Source of the DNA: Actinomycetota bacterium
Lineage (GTDB): Bacteria; Actinomycetota; CADDZG01; WHSQ01
Assembly (NCBI GenBank): GCA_030447315.1
Contig: JAUJPD010000008.1
Span: 32,200 to 75,671, forward strand
Direction: 5' to 3'
Length of the DNA: 43,472 nucleotides
A program made the translations under genes and the position numbers. Below, one piece after another: positions 16,432-25,533 of the stretch. How positions within the stretch are numbered: the first letter of the stretch is position 1; each line of letters opens with the position of its first letter. The notes under the pieces were generated by a model. The model did no database searches and had not been told where the DNA came from. It worked only from the letters and a program-made list of their open reading frames with translations.

Positions 16432-17874
16432 TCAGTCGACGTCGTGGATCAAGATTCCCCGTCCCTCGCAGGTGGGACACGGGTCGGAGAAAGACTCGAC
16501 GATGCCGGCCGAGACGTTCTTGCGGGTCATCTGCACCAAGCCTAGCGGCGAGATCTCGAAGACGTGGGTGCGGGTCTTGTCGCGCTCCAGCTCGCTGCGG
16601 AAGACGTTCAAGACCTCGTCGCGGTTCTCGGCTACTTCCATATCGATGAAGTCGATCACGATGATGCCTCCGATATCCCGCAGCCGGAGCTGACGGGCCA
16701 CTTCGACCGCGGCCTCCTTGTTCGTCCTGAACACCGTCTCTTCCAGATTCGACTTGCCGACGAACTTTCCGGTGTTCACGTCGACGACGGTCATCGCCTC
16801 GGTGCGATCCAATACGAGGTGACCGCCCGAAGGGAGCCACACACGCCGGTCGAGTGACTTTCGGATCTGCTCCAGGACCCGGAACTCTTCGAAGATCGGG
16901 AGCTCACCCTGGAACAACTCGAGCCTGTGAACAAGGTCGGGAGACGTGGCGGTCACGTACTCACGCAATGTCGATTCCAACCCCGGTTCATCGACGACGC
17001 AGCGCGATACATCCCGGTTGAACAGGTCGCGGATGACCCGCAACTCGAGCTCGGGCTCGCTGTAGATGAGGGCCGGGGCCTGCGCTGTGGCGGCTTTGCC
17101 CTCTATCTGGTCCCAGATCTGGACCAGCCGTGCCAGGTCTCTCTCTAGATCTTCTGGAGAGGCTCCTTCTGCTGCCGTGCGCACGATCAATCCGTGATCT
17201 TGGGGTCGGAGACCCTGGGCCAGGTCGCGCAACCGGCCGCGTTCGGCATCCGGCAACCTTCTCGATACACCTAACGACTTGGCACGCGGAACCAGCACCA
17301 GATGGCGTCCTGCGATAGAGATGAGAGCAGTGAGCCGGGCGCCTTTCGAACGCATCGGATCCTTCGTCACCTGCACCAGGATCGGCTGACCGGAGCTCAG
17401 CACCGTCTCGATCCGCGGAACCTCGTCATCGCCTTCGTCGCCGGCCAAACCCACCTCGCCCGCGTACAAGACCCCGTTGCGCGACTCGCCGATCTCGATG
17501 AAGGACGCTTCCATACCCGGAAGCACGTTCTGCACGCGCCCCAGATAGACGTTTCCCGCCAAGGAGCGCTCGTCTGCGCGAGCTACGTAATGCTCGACTA
17601 TCGAACCCTCTTCCAGGACCGCGATCTGGGTCCCTTTCGGGTCGGCGTGCACCAACATCACGCGGTCCACGGGGGTTCTGTTGTCCGCGGACCGGCGTCT
17701 GGCACTCCTGCGCCTGCGCCGAGGTTTACGGTCCTGCGACCTCTTTGCTCGGTCGCCGCCGGTACCCGCGTTCCCGACGTCTTTCGGAACGGGCGGGGCC
17801 GCCGGAGGAGTCGCCTCGGCCACGTTTCCGATGTCCGACGCCTTCTCGCGCGGACGCGGTGCAGGGTCGCTCAT
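16432..17874 (-). CDS. rng: ribonuclease G/E
   Basis: A 480-residue endoribonuclease of the RNase E/G family, used in rRNA maturation and mRNA decay. Residues 1-65 form a Pro- and Arg-rich disordered extension (RKPRRRRRSARRRS). The catalytic core follows with an S1 domain (RVMLVHADPKGTQIAVLEEG, then GNVYLGRVQNVLPGMEASFIEIG). The DNase I-like catalytic region with the metal-binding aspartates is in VVDVNTGKF and IDFIDME. The zinc-link CPTCEGRG lies near the C-terminus. It lacks the long C-terminal scaffold of E. coli RNase E, so RNase G-like is the safer name. It starts 19 nt after rodA and is followed by rplU. Confidence 0.95.
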   Translation of the reverse strand: MSDPAPRPREKASDIGNVAEATPPAAPPVPKDVGNAGTGGDRAKRSQDRKPRRRRRSARRRSADNRTPVDRVMLVHADPKGTQIAVLEEGSIVEHYVARADERSLAGNVYLGRVQNVLPGMEASFIEIGESRNGVLYAGEVGLAGDEGDDEVPRIETVLSSGQPILVQVTKDPMRSKGARLTALISIAGRHLVLVPRAKSLGVSRRLPDAERGRLRDLAQGLRPQDHGLIVRTAAEGASPEDLERDLARLVQIWDQIEGKAATAQAPALIYSEPELELRVIRDLFNRDVSRCVVDEPGLESTLREYVTATSPDLVHRLELFQGELPIFEEFRVLEQIRKSLDRRVWLPSGGHLVLDRTEAMTVVDVNTGKFVGKSNLEETVFRTNKEAAVEVARQLRLRDIGGIIVIDFIDMEVAENRDEVLNVFRSELERDKTRTHVFEISPLGLVQMTRKNVSAGIVESFSDPCPTCEGRGILIHDVD

Positions 17875-17893
17875 CGTGTGCTCCCGATGACGG

Positions 17894-19084
17894 TCACAAG
17901 AACCGCCTCATGTGGACGTTCATCAGAAGCCCCACGGCGGCGAAATTCGTGATCAAGCTCGATCCTCCATAGGAGATGAAGGGCAACGGGATGCCGGTGA
18001 TCGGCATGATGCCCATCGTCATCCCGACATTGACGAACAGTTGGAAAGCCCATAGCGCAGCGACGCCGGTAGCCAGCAGGGTCCCAAACATGTCTCGCGA
18101 CAGCGCGGCGATGCGAAGAGCTCGCCAGATGAGGAAGGCGAACAAGGCCAGCAGAGTCGCCGAGCCGAGAAATCCCAGTTGCTCTCCCACTGCCGTGAAG
18201 ATGAAGTCGGTGTGCTGCTCGGGCACGAAATCGAGAGACGTCTGGGTGTTGTCGCTCTCCAGGCCCTTGCCCCGGAAACCTCCCGAGCCGATCGCGATCT
18301 TCGACTGGGTGAGGTTGTAGCCGTAGGAGCGAACGTCGGGATCTGGATCCAGGAACGAAGTGATCCGCTCCTTCTGGTAGTCGTGGAGCACGTCCAGCTG
18401 GATGATCCCGCCGACCGCGACCGCTGCCAGCAGACCCAGGATCAAGAAGTGGCGGATCTTCGCTCCGCCCACCAATAACAAGGCGCCCGTCAGCGCCACG
18501 AAAACCATCATCGTGCCGAGGTCGGGCTCCAGGAAGATCAACACGGCCGGGACGACCACAAGCCCCAGCGCGGCCAACACGTCGACCGCCCGCACCGAAT
18601 CCTTCTTCTCCGCGAAGAAGGCGGCGAGGGCGATGATGACCGCCACCTTGGCCAGCTCGGATGGCTGCGCCTGAAAGACGCCGAAGTCGATCCAGCGGCG
18701 AGCTCCCTTGGACACATCCCCGAGGGGGGTCAGCACCAAGGCGAGCCCGAGCAGGGTGGCCCCGTAGATGAAAGGAGCGAAGGTCCTCAGATGTCTGTAG
18801 TCGAAGGAGCTCAGGATGAACAGCACGATCACCCCCACGACGAGATAAGCGACCTGCCGTTTGACGAATAGCTGGGGGTCGAGGTTGGCCTCCTCCTGGC
18901 GATGCACGGTGGCCGAGAAGACCATCACCGCGCCGTAAGCAGCGAGCAGCAAGGTGACCAGGAGCAGGGTGGGGTCCAGATGCCGGATCGGGGCCTTGCG
19001 CGCCATCCGCGCGCTGATGGGCTCGCCGCCTATCCGGTCGACCGCTTCTCCGAAGAATCCGCCCGAGGCGTATCCACCCTTCAT
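17894..19084 (-). CDS. rodA: peptidoglycan glycosyltransferase RodA (SEDS family)
   Basis: 396 residues from ATG 19082-19084, which overlaps the mrdA stop by one base (TGATG). A later Met (MARKAPIRHLDPTLLL) is an alternative start. It has about ten membrane helices and the SEDS-family features: GVFQAQPSELAKVAVIIALA with the RodA-type PSE, FLEPDLGTMMVFVALTGALL with the essential Asp in EPDLGT, QSKIAIGSGGFRGKG, and the C-terminal GIPLPFISYGGSSL. RodA polymerises glycan strands during cell elongation with the class B PBP encoded immediately upstream. The context mreBCD-mrdA-rodA separates it from FtsW. Confidence 0.96.
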   Translation of the reverse strand: MKGGYASGGFFGEAVDRIGGEPISARMARKAPIRHLDPTLLLVTLLLAAYGAVMVFSATVHRQEEANLDPQLFVKRQVAYLVVGVIVLFILSSFDYRHLRTFAPFIYGATLLGLALVLTPLGDVSKGARRWIDFGVFQAQPSELAKVAVIIALAAFFAEKKDSVRAVDVLAALGLVVVPAVLIFLEPDLGTMMVFVALTGALLLVGGAKIRHFLILGLLAAVAVGGIIQLDVLHDYQKERITSFLDPDPDVRSYGYNLTQSKIAIGSGGFRGKGLESDNTQTSLDFVPEQHTDFIFTAVGEQLGFLGSATLLALFAFLIWRALRIAALSRDMFGTLLATGVAALWAFQLFVNVGMTMGIMPITGIPLPFISYGGSSLITNFAAVGLLMNVHMRRFL

Positions 19085-21048
19085 CAGCCCGACGAGTCCT
19101 GACCGACCTGGATGTCCGTCTGCTCGTCGATATCGAAGATCGCCTCCCATACCTGTCTGGCTACCGGAGCAGCTATCTCGCCGCCGTGCCCAAAGGTCTT
19201 CTCGATGTAGACGGAGATCACGTACTGCGGGTCGGTGGTGGGACCCACGCCCACGAACCACGCATCGTTGTCATCGGTGTTGCCGATCTCAGCCGTTCCG
19301 GTCTTACCCGACAGCGGGAAGCGGTCGAGGGGAAAGCCCGAGAACGCGCCGCGGGCGGTGCCCTCGGGGCCCGTCAAGACATCTTGGAGACCCTGGTTGA
19401 TGACGGTCATCTCGGTATCGTCGAGCGGGAGCGCTGCGGCGACCGCGGTCTCGATGTCGAGGGCGGTCTCGTTCTTCCCGTCTTCGGAGTCGCGCACCAG
19501 ATGATCACCCACCCGCGGCTCGAGCACTTTGCCGCCGTTGGCCAAGGCCGCGTAGGTGACCGCCATCTGCAACGGCGTCGTCACGAGGTCGCCTTGTCCG
19601 ATCGACATGTTCACCGTGTATCCCGGAAGCCAATCGTCGTTGATGCACTCGACGGCGTCGCAGTACTCGTTCAGCCATTCCTGGTCGGGCACACGGCCAG
19701 CGGCTTCGTTGGGCAGATCTATCCCCGTGTCGTGGCCGAAGCCCGCGGTCCGCATGTATCTCTGGAAACGCTCGCTCCCGTCGCCACCTGCGCTCTCGGG
19801 AGGACCGAAGGCCGTCTCCATGCGCCAGCCGAGCTCGTAGTAGAAGGTGTCGCACGAGATTTCCAGTGATTTCGGAAACCCGATGAAACCGTTATAGGTG
19901 GACGTCCAGTTGTTGAACGTCACGCTCCCGGGTACGCCGCTGGGTGGATATACCGCCGAACCAGGGCATTCGATCGTGTCGTAAGGACCAACGACGTCGT
20001 TCGCCAGCGCGGCTCCTGCAGTGACCACCTTGAACGTGGAACCGGGCGAACGTTCTCCCTGCAGGGCCCGGTTGAAGAATGCAGGTTGTTCGGGATCGTT
20101 GAGGGTCTTGAACTCCTTGGTCGTGATGCCGTCGGCCAGGATCGCCGGATCGTAGGTGGGCCAACTGGCCATCGCCACGATGCCCCCGGTTTTTGGATCC
20201 ATCACCGTCACCGCACCACCCACTCCCTCGCCGGTCTCGATCCCGGCCGCGAGAGCTTCCTCGGCCGCCTTCTGGACGTTGACGTCGAGTGACAGAACGA
20301 GGTCATGTCCCGGTTGCTCCTGTTCTTTCAATCTGGTGCCGATGACGTCGCCACCGGAATCCACGACGACTTTCTGGATCTCGGGCGAGCCCCGCAGCCA
20401 GCGGTCATAGGTGAACTCCAGGCCCCCCTTCCCGACGATGTCACCGGGGGCGTAGGCCGGCTTCACTCCTTTGAAGTGCTCGGACTTCAATTGGTTCTCC
20501 GAGATCTCACCCACGTAGCCGAGCAGGTGCGCGGCCATCTTGCCCTGCGGGTAATCCCTTACCGGCACCTTGGCGATATCCACACCCGGGAAATCCTCTT
20601 TGTTCTCTAGGATCTGGTAGCGCGCCCGATTGGGGACGTCGGTAGCTACCACGACCGGCTTGTAGGGCGACACTGTCGTGTCCACGAGATCGCGCTTGAT
20701 GTCCGACAACTTGGTGCCCGTCAGCTCACTGATCCTGCGCAGAACGCGCCGCTTCTGGCGTGGACGTTCGAGTACCTGACGGTCGACGGTGACCGCGTAC
20801 GAGGTGCGGTTGTCTACCAACACCACTCCGTTGCGATCGAGGATGCGGCCCCGAGGGGGCTCGCTGTGAACGAACCGGACCCGGTTCTCCTTGGCCAGCG
20901 TCCTGTACTCCTCGGATGCCAGCACCTGCAAGAACCACAGGCGAGAGAACAGCGCTACGAAGCCGGCAACGATGAAGATGCCCATCACCGCCAGCCGCAC
21001 CAGAGACTTGTCCACGCCTCCACTCTTCTGCCGCTCAGAGGTCACCAT
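19084..21048 (-). CDS. mrdA: penicillin-binding protein 2 (elongation transpeptidase)
   Basis: A 654-residue class B penicillin-binding protein that cross-links peptidoglycan in the elongasome. It has one N-terminal membrane helix (about 17-40). A dimerisation/pedestal domain includes RGRILDRNGVVLVDNRTSYA (67-86) and YPQGKMAAHLLGYVGEIS. The transpeptidase domain has all three motifs: SxxK at 337-340 in SPGSTFK, SCD at 398-400 in place of SxN, and KTG at 582-584 in SGKTGTAEIG. SCD is the usual variant in PBP2. The gene overlaps mreD by 7 nt and rodA by 1 nt. Confidence 0.97.
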   Translation of the reverse strand: MVTSERQKSGGVDKSLVRLAVMGIFIVAGFVALFSRLWFLQVLASEEYRTLAKENRVRFVHSEPPRGRILDRNGVVLVDNRTSYAVTVDRQVLERPRQKRRVLRRISELTGTKLSDIKRDLVDTTVSPYKPVVVATDVPNRARYQILENKEDFPGVDIAKVPVRDYPQGKMAAHLLGYVGEISENQLKSEHFKGVKPAYAPGDIVGKGGLEFTYDRWLRGSPEIQKVVVDSGGDVIGTRLKEQEQPGHDLVLSLDVNVQKAAEEALAAGIETGEGVGGAVTVMDPKTGGIVAMASWPTYDPAILADGITTKEFKTLNDPEQPAFFNRALQGERSPGSTFKVVTAGAALANDVVGPYDTIECPGSAVYPPSGVPGSVTFNNWTSTYNGFIGFPKSLEISCDTFYYELGWRMETAFGPPESAGGDGSERFQRYMRTAGFGHDTGIDLPNEAAGRVPDQEWLNEYCDAVECINDDWLPGYTVNMSIGQGDLVTTPLQMAVTYAALANGGKVLEPRVGDHLVRDSEDGKNETALDIETAVAAALPLDDTEMTVINQGLQDVLTGPEGTARGAFSGFPLDRFPLSGKTGTAEIGNTDDNDAWFVGVGPTTDPQYVISVYIEKTFGHGGEIAAPVARQVWEAIFDIDEQTDIQVGQDSSG

Positions 21049-21605
21049 CGGTACACCTTCTCAGGGCGGAACCGGGCCGACACACGTCTCAGAAGGGGAA
21101 AGGCGAATGGCGTGAGCAGCGTGTCGTAGAGAACGACGAGCCCGGTCACCCTCGCAGTGAAGCTGAGGCTGACCCACTCCTGTCCCAGGATGATCGCCAG
21201 CATGGCGTAGCTGAGCTCCGCGATCGCCGAGGCTATGGCCACTGCGAACACCGGAGACCACACCGATTCTGACGGGGCGAAGTGTCGAAGAGAACCGACG
21301 CCGTAGCCGATCAACGTGTAGACCAAGGCGGTCAGGCCGATGATCGACTGAGGGAGCAAGAGATCCTGTAGAAGTCCCCCTGCGAAACCCACGACTACGC
21401 CGACCCGCTCGCCGTCGAGGAACGCGAGGCACACGACTACGACCAATACGAGCTGGGGGATCACACCGAGCAGCGTCACCCGCGCCAACAAGGTCGACTG
21501 CAGGGCGACCGCCACCAGAACAAGAGCAGCCATGGCAACGCCGCGGCCGAGACCGAGATCCGAGAGCAGACCGGGTGACCGGGCTTCGTTAGCAGTCATG
21601 GCCAT
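21042..21605 (-). CDS. mreD: rod shape-determining protein MreD
   Basis: 187 residues if ATG 21603-21605 is used (MAMTANEARS). GAGGG lies 8 nt upstream inside the mreC end, and a second ATG at 21597-21599 is also possible. It is a small hydrophobic protein with about five membrane helices. The recognisable MreD pattern is GVIPQLVLVVVVCLAFLDG, then VVVGFAGGLLQDLLLPQSIIG and LVYTLIGYGVGSL. MreD is the least conserved elongasome subunit; position between mreC and mrdA makes the call firm. It overlaps mrdA by 7 nt. Confidence 0.9.
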   Translation of the reverse strand: MAMTANEARSPGLLSDLGLGRGVAMAALVLVAVALQSTLLARVTLLGVIPQLVLVVVVCLAFLDGERVGVVVGFAGGLLQDLLLPQSIIGLTALVYTLIGYGVGSLRHFAPSESVWSPVFAVAIASAIAELSYAMLAIILGQEWVSLSFTARVTGLVVLYDTLLTPFAFPLLRRVSARFRPEKVYRW

Positions 21606-21606
21606 C

Positions 21607-22458
21607 TCACTTGCCCTCAGCGATGTCACGCTTGCCGGAGCCAAGGATCACCTGCACGAAGTCGAGAGTGGTGAAGTCGACATAGGGCTCCACGTCTATC
21701 TCCTGCTCGAGCGCGGCTTCCTGGCTCTCGACGCTGGAGACCGTGCCGATCGGGATGTTCGGTGGGTACACGCCCTGGTCATAGCCTGCCGTGACCACCT
21801 CATCGCCGACCTCGACATCCGCTTCGGTGTCGATGAAGGCGAGGGTCAGCGGCTCGCTGGCGCCGTTGCCGCCAACCGCACCCGCGTACGCCTCTCCCTT
21901 TATCCGCGCCTTCGCATTGGCCTGCGGGTCGATGAGAAGCAAGATCGTCGCCGTGTTGTCGTCGACCCTGATCACTTTTCCTACCAGACCGTCGGGATCG
22001 ATCACCGCCATGTCCGATTCGATCCCATCCGCGCTTCCCTTGTCTATGGTCACCGCCCATTTGTAGTTCGCCGGCGGCCGCCCGATCACGCGGGCGGATA
22101 ACCGATCCATGGTCGGATAGGACTCGTCCAGCCCCTGCAGCTCGAGCAACCGCTCGTTCTCGACCAGGATCGCATCGGCCTCCTTGACCCGTTGCTCCAT
22201 GACCTCGGCCTGAGTGCGCAACTCGGTGTTCTCCTCCTGCAGGTTCGACAGATCCCTGAGCGACGAGAAGAAGTTGCCCACGGGCGAGAAGATCGCGGTG
22301 ATGCCGCGCTGGATGGGAGTGACTATGGCGCTCGAGATGTCTTTGGCCCGGTCGAGCGGGCCGGTTGAGTCCTGACGGAAATCGAGCGTTATGACGACGA
22401 TCGACAGGGCGAGGAACGCGAGCAACAACAGCCGGCCTCGTCCGGTTCGACGATACAT
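21607..22458 (-). CDS. mreC: rod shape-determining protein MreC
   Basis: A 283-residue protein with an Arg-rich start, one membrane helix (LLLLAFLALSIVVITL, about 10-25), and a predicted coiled coil (LSNLQEENTELRTQAEVMEQ and on, about 70-110). A periplasm-side beta domain follows with the MreC signature PxNYKWAVTIDKGSADGI, DGLVGKVIRVDDNTATILLL and VVTAGYDQGVYPPNIPIGTV. MreC links cytoplasmic MreB to the PBP2-RodA pair. The usual order mreB-mreC-mreD holds, with 140 bases between mreB and mreC. Confidence 0.96.
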   Translation of the reverse strand: MYRRTGRGRLLLLAFLALSIVVITLDFRQDSTGPLDRAKDISSAIVTPIQRGITAIFSPVGNFFSSLRDLSNLQEENTELRTQAEVMEQRVKEADAILVENERLLELQGLDESYPTMDRLSARVIGRPPANYKWAVTIDKGSADGIESDMAVIDPDGLVGKVIRVDDNTATILLLIDPQANAKARIKGEAYAGAVGGNGASEPLTLAFIDTEADVEVGDEVVTAGYDQGVYPPNIPIGTVSSVESQEAALEQEIDVEPYVDFTTLDFVQVILGSGKRDIAEGK

Positions 22459-22598
22459 TCCGATAGAAACCTCTTCGCGTAGCGAAAACCTTGTGGGGGG
22501 CGTAGTTCACGAGCCCGCGAGCTCACGCCTCCCTGCCCGACCACTGTAACCGCTGGCTCGTGCGGGCACCCACGTCACAGGCAGGGCCTCCGGCCCCC

Positions 22599-23630
22599 CT
22601 AGTGGCGGGTCGAGGAGATCAGGACCCTCTTCAGAGCCTCGAACTCCTCGAGGCACTTGCCCGATCCCACCGCGACCGCGATGAGTGGGTCCTCCGCGAG
22701 GTGGATCGGCATCCCCGTCTCATGCTTCAACCGCTCGTCCAGCCCGAGCAGCAAAGCCCCTCCTCCAGCGAGCACGATGCCCTTGTCCATGATGTCGGAG
22801 GCCAGCTCGGGAGGGGTCTTGTCGAGGGTGTTCTTGACGGCGTCGACGATGGCGTTCACCGGCTCTTCGATCGCGCGACGTATCTCTTCCGCAGCCACGA
22901 CGATGGTCTTGGGGAGGCCGGTCACCAGATCCCGCCCCCGGATCTCCGCCTGTTGCTCTTCCGGCATCGGGAACGCGGACGCGATCGCCATCTTGATCTC
23001 TTCCGCGGTGCGTTCGCCAAGCATCAACGAGTATTCCTTCTTGATGTAGTTGATGATCGACTCGTCGAGCTCGTCGCCACCGATGCGGATCGACTGACTC
23101 GTCACGATCCCACCAAGCGAGACGACCGCTACTTCGGTTGTTCCGCCCCCGATGTCTACGATCATGTTGCCCGTAGGTTCGTGGACCGGCAGTCCGGCGC
23201 CGATGGCAGCGGCCATGGGCTCCTCGATGATGAAGGCGCTACGCGCGCCCGCCGAGATCGTGGCTTCTTCCACCGCGCGCTGTTCGACACCCGTGATGCC
23301 GGATGGGACGCAGACGACGACCCGAGGCTTCGCGAGGAAGGTGCGCTTGTGCACCTTCTGGATGAAGTAACGAAGCATCTTTTCGGTGACGTCGAAATCG
23401 GCGATGACTCCGTCCTTCAGGGGCCGGATCGCAACGATGTGCGCCGGGGTTCGACCGATCATGCGCTTCGCTTCGGAGCCGACCGCCAGGATAGCTCCCG
23501 TCTTGGTATTGATGGCGACCACGGAGGGCTCGTTCAGGACGATGCCGCGCCCCCGCACGTAGACCAAGGTATTGGCGGTTCCGAGATCGACCGCCATATC
23601 GCGCCCGATGAACTGAAACATGTTGTCCAT
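22599..23630 (-). CDS. mreB: rod shape-determining protein MreB
   Basis: A 343-residue bacterial actin that forms membrane-bound filaments guiding cell-wall synthesis. The phosphate-1 loop [15 protein letters not shown] (about 16-30), the phosphate-2 loop [17 protein letters not shown] (about 155-172) and the adenosine motif [16 protein letters not shown] (about 285-300) are intact. Length is standard. ATG 23628-23630 has GAGG-type purines upstream (CAGGAG). The 156 bases upstream to ndk hold a possible promoter and small hairpins. Its presence argues that the host grows by lateral MreB-directed elongation. Confidence 0.98.
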   Translation of the reverse strand: MDNMFQFIGRDMAVDLGTANTLVYVRGRGIVLNEPSVVAINTKTGAILAVGSEAKRMIGRTPAHIVAIRPLKDGVIADFDVTEKMLRYFIQKVHKRTFLAKPRVVVCVPSGITGVEQRAVEEATISAGARSAFIIEEPMAAAIGAGLPVHEPTGNMIVDIGGGTTEVAVVSLGGIVTSQSIRIGGDELDESIINYIKKEYSLMLGERTAEEIKMAIASAFPMPEEQQAEIRGRDLVTGLPKTIVVAAEEIRRAIEEPVNAIVDAVKNTLDKTPPELASDIMDKGIVLAGGGALLLGLDERLKHETGMPIHLAEDPLIAVAVGSGKCLEEFEALKRVLISSTRH

Positions 23631-23765
23631 GTTGTGAACTCCTGAGGTGTTTTGCTGTAGTTGTTGTGAGTCGACTACCTTAGCCGATGCCCCCGAAGGG
23701 AGCCCCGGTCAGCGTCCGCACCGTCATCGCGATGCGAGCCGGCGCCCGCAAGCCATCTATATGCC

Positions 23766-23778
23766 GGCCGCTTCGGCC
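23766..23778 (-). terminator. short hairpin after ndk
   Basis: The minus-strand transcript carries a 5-bp stem GGCCG/CGGCC with an AAG loop, 8 nt after the ndk stop. It is followed by an AT-rich TATATAG stretch rather than a run of T. It could attenuate transcription between ndk and mreB, but its stem is short for an intrinsic terminator. Confidence 0.3.
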
Positions 23779-23786
23779 AAGGTCGC

Positions 23787-24194
23787 TCAGCCGAAGAAGA
23801 GGTTGATCTCTCGTTCGGCCGACTGCGGGGAATCGGAGCCGTGCACGATGTTCTCTCCGATCAGGGTAGCGAGGTCGCCTCGGATGGAGCCGGGGGTGGC
23901 CTCGAGCGGGTTGGTGGCGCCCATCAACACCCGCATGCCGGCGACCGCGTCCGGACCCTCGACCACCATGGCGACCACGGGTCCGGAGGTGATGAAGTCC
24001 ACCAGCTCGCCAAAGAACGGCCTCTCGACATGCTCGGCATAGTGCTTCTTCGCCAACGTCTCGTCGATCGTGAACAGCTTCATCTCGCGCAGCTCGTATC
24101 CCTTGACCTCGATCCTCTTGATCACCTCTCCCACCAACCGGCGCTTCACTCCGTCGGGTTTGACCATGATGAACGTCTGTTGACTGTTGGGCAT
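23787..24194 (-). CDS. ndk: nucleoside diphosphate kinase
   Basis: A 135-residue enzyme that transfers the gamma-phosphate between nucleoside triphosphates and diphosphates. It has the family start [20 protein letters not shown] and [24 protein letters not shown]. The active-site histidine lies in [16 protein letters not shown]. Length is typical. It lies between folC (31 nt upstream) and mreB. Confidence 0.98.
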   Translation of the reverse strand: MPNSQQTFIMVKPDGVKRRLVGEVIKRIEVKGYELREMKLFTIDETLAKKHYAEHVERPFFGELVDFITSGPVVAMVVEGPDAVAGMRVLMGATNPLEATPGSIRGDLATLIGENIVHGSDSPQSAEREINLFFG

Positions 24195-24225
24195 GTTTGC
24201 GTTGCCTCCTGTACGTGTGGGTTCT

Positions 24226-25530
24226 TCAGGACGGTAGCAGGTGCCCCCGTGCCTCTCCCACGACGTAATGAGAACCCGTTATGCAGACGAGGTCGTTGGG
24301 TCCCGCCTCGGCGAAAGCGGCCGCCAGCGCTCCTTTCACATCGGCAACGGAGGTGGTCGGGCAGCCCGCTTGGTCCGCGGCTAGCGCGAGGGTCTCGACC
24401 GTTGCGGCACGCGTGGATCGCGGCTGGGTCAAGATGATCGCGCTGGGGATCCGCGTCATCTCGGCGATCATCCCCTTGTGATCCTTGTCCATCAGGATGC
24501 CAACGACGAAGACAACGCGTTCGAAGGCGAATGCTTCCGACAAGCTGAGGACCAGAGCGGACAGCCCATCCGGATTGTGAGCCACGTCCAGCACGATGGG
24601 GATGCCCTCTGCGCGTTCCGTCTTCACCGTTTCCAACCGGCCCGGCGCTCGAACCTGAAGGAAACCTTCCGCCACGACGTCCGCGTCGAGGCTGCCGGAC
24701 GGAAGGAAGGACCCGACCGCCTGAAGCGCCGTGGCCGCATTGATGCCCTGATGCGTCCCGTGCAGCGGCAGGAACAAGCCGTCGTAGGACCGGCCGCGGC
24801 TGGATATCGACAGGTATCGTCCGCCGAAAGCCACCTTGTTCTCCTTCAGGACGAAGTCCCGTCCCAATACGGCCACATCCCCCGGGTCGGTTGCCGCCCC
24901 CGTGATGATCGACAGCATCTCGGGGTCGCGCTCGGCTGTGATCACCATGGACTCCGGTTTGATGATCCCGGATTTCTCTTTCGCGATAGACGCTCGGTCG
25001 CCCAAGAGCTCGGTGTGATCGAGACCGATGTTCGTGATCACGGCGACCGAGGCGTCGATCACGTTGGTCGCATCCCACAGACCTCCCAAACCCACTTCCA
25101 CGACGGCGACGTCGACCGGCGTGTCGGCCGCCCACAGGAAGAACAGGGCCGTCATCACCTCGAAGTAAGACAATCCTTCACCGAGACGCTCCTCGACGAT
25201 CTGCAGGAACGGAACCAACTGGTCGAAGGTCTCGCCGAAGCTCTCTTCCGGGATGGGTTCGCCGTTCAGCGCGATCCGTTCCGTCATCGACTGCAGGTGC
25301 GGGGATGTGTAGGCACCCACCTTCAAGCCCGTGGCCGCGAGCAAGGAGCCGGCGATCCTGGCCACAGACGTCTTTCCGTTCGTCCCGGTCACGTGGATCG
25401 AGGGGATCCTTCGCTCCGGGTTGTCGAGAAGGTCTAGCAGTGCCTGGATCCGGTGCAGAGAAGGAGCCATCGACTTCATCGCGTCGATGCCGAGAGCCTC
25501 CAGATGAGCTCGAGCATCCGTGAAGGGCAC
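24226..25530 (-). CDS. folC: folylpolyglutamate synthase / dihydrofolate synthase
   Basis: A 434-residue Mur-ligase-type enzyme that adds glutamate to folates and usually also makes dihydrofolate from dihydropteroate. The P-loop is [16 protein letters not shown] (about 46-61), followed by [21 protein letters not shown]. The carbamylated-lysine region and [16 protein letters not shown] (about 138-155) and the C-terminal-domain [12 protein letters not shown] (about 305-317) are all present. It sits 3 nt after valS, a common pairing in Gram-positive bacteria. Confidence 0.96.
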   Translation of the reverse strand: MPFTDARAHLEALGIDAMKSMAPSLHRIQALLDLLDNPERRIPSIHVTGTNGKTSVARIAGSLLAATGLKVGAYTSPHLQSMTERIALNGEPIPEESFGETFDQLVPFLQIVEERLGEGLSYFEVMTALFFLWAADTPVDVAVVEVGLGGLWDATNVIDASVAVITNIGLDHTELLGDRASIAKEKSGIIKPESMVITAERDPEMLSIITGAATDPGDVAVLGRDFVLKENKVAFGGRYLSISSRGRSYDGLFLPLHGTHQGINAATALQAVGSFLPSGSLDADVVAEGFLQVRAPGRLETVKTERAEGIPIVLDVAHNPDGLSALVLSLSEAFAFERVVFVVGILMDKDHKGMIAEMTRIPSAIILTQPRSTRAATVETLALAADQAGCPTTSVADVKGALAAAFAEAGPNDLVCITGSHYVVGEARGHLLPS

Positions 25531-25533
25531 CGT

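Noticed and set aside
22459-22598. Possible terminator or promoter between mreB and mreC
   Set aside because: A GGGCC/GGCCC 5-bp hairpin at about 22583-22595 and a TACAGT hexamer exist, but there is no T-run and no matching -35, so neither is supported.
24146-25135. Minus-strand open frame of 329 codons overlapping folC and ndk
   Set aside because: Same strand but another frame inside folC; Arg/Gly-rich translation without domains.
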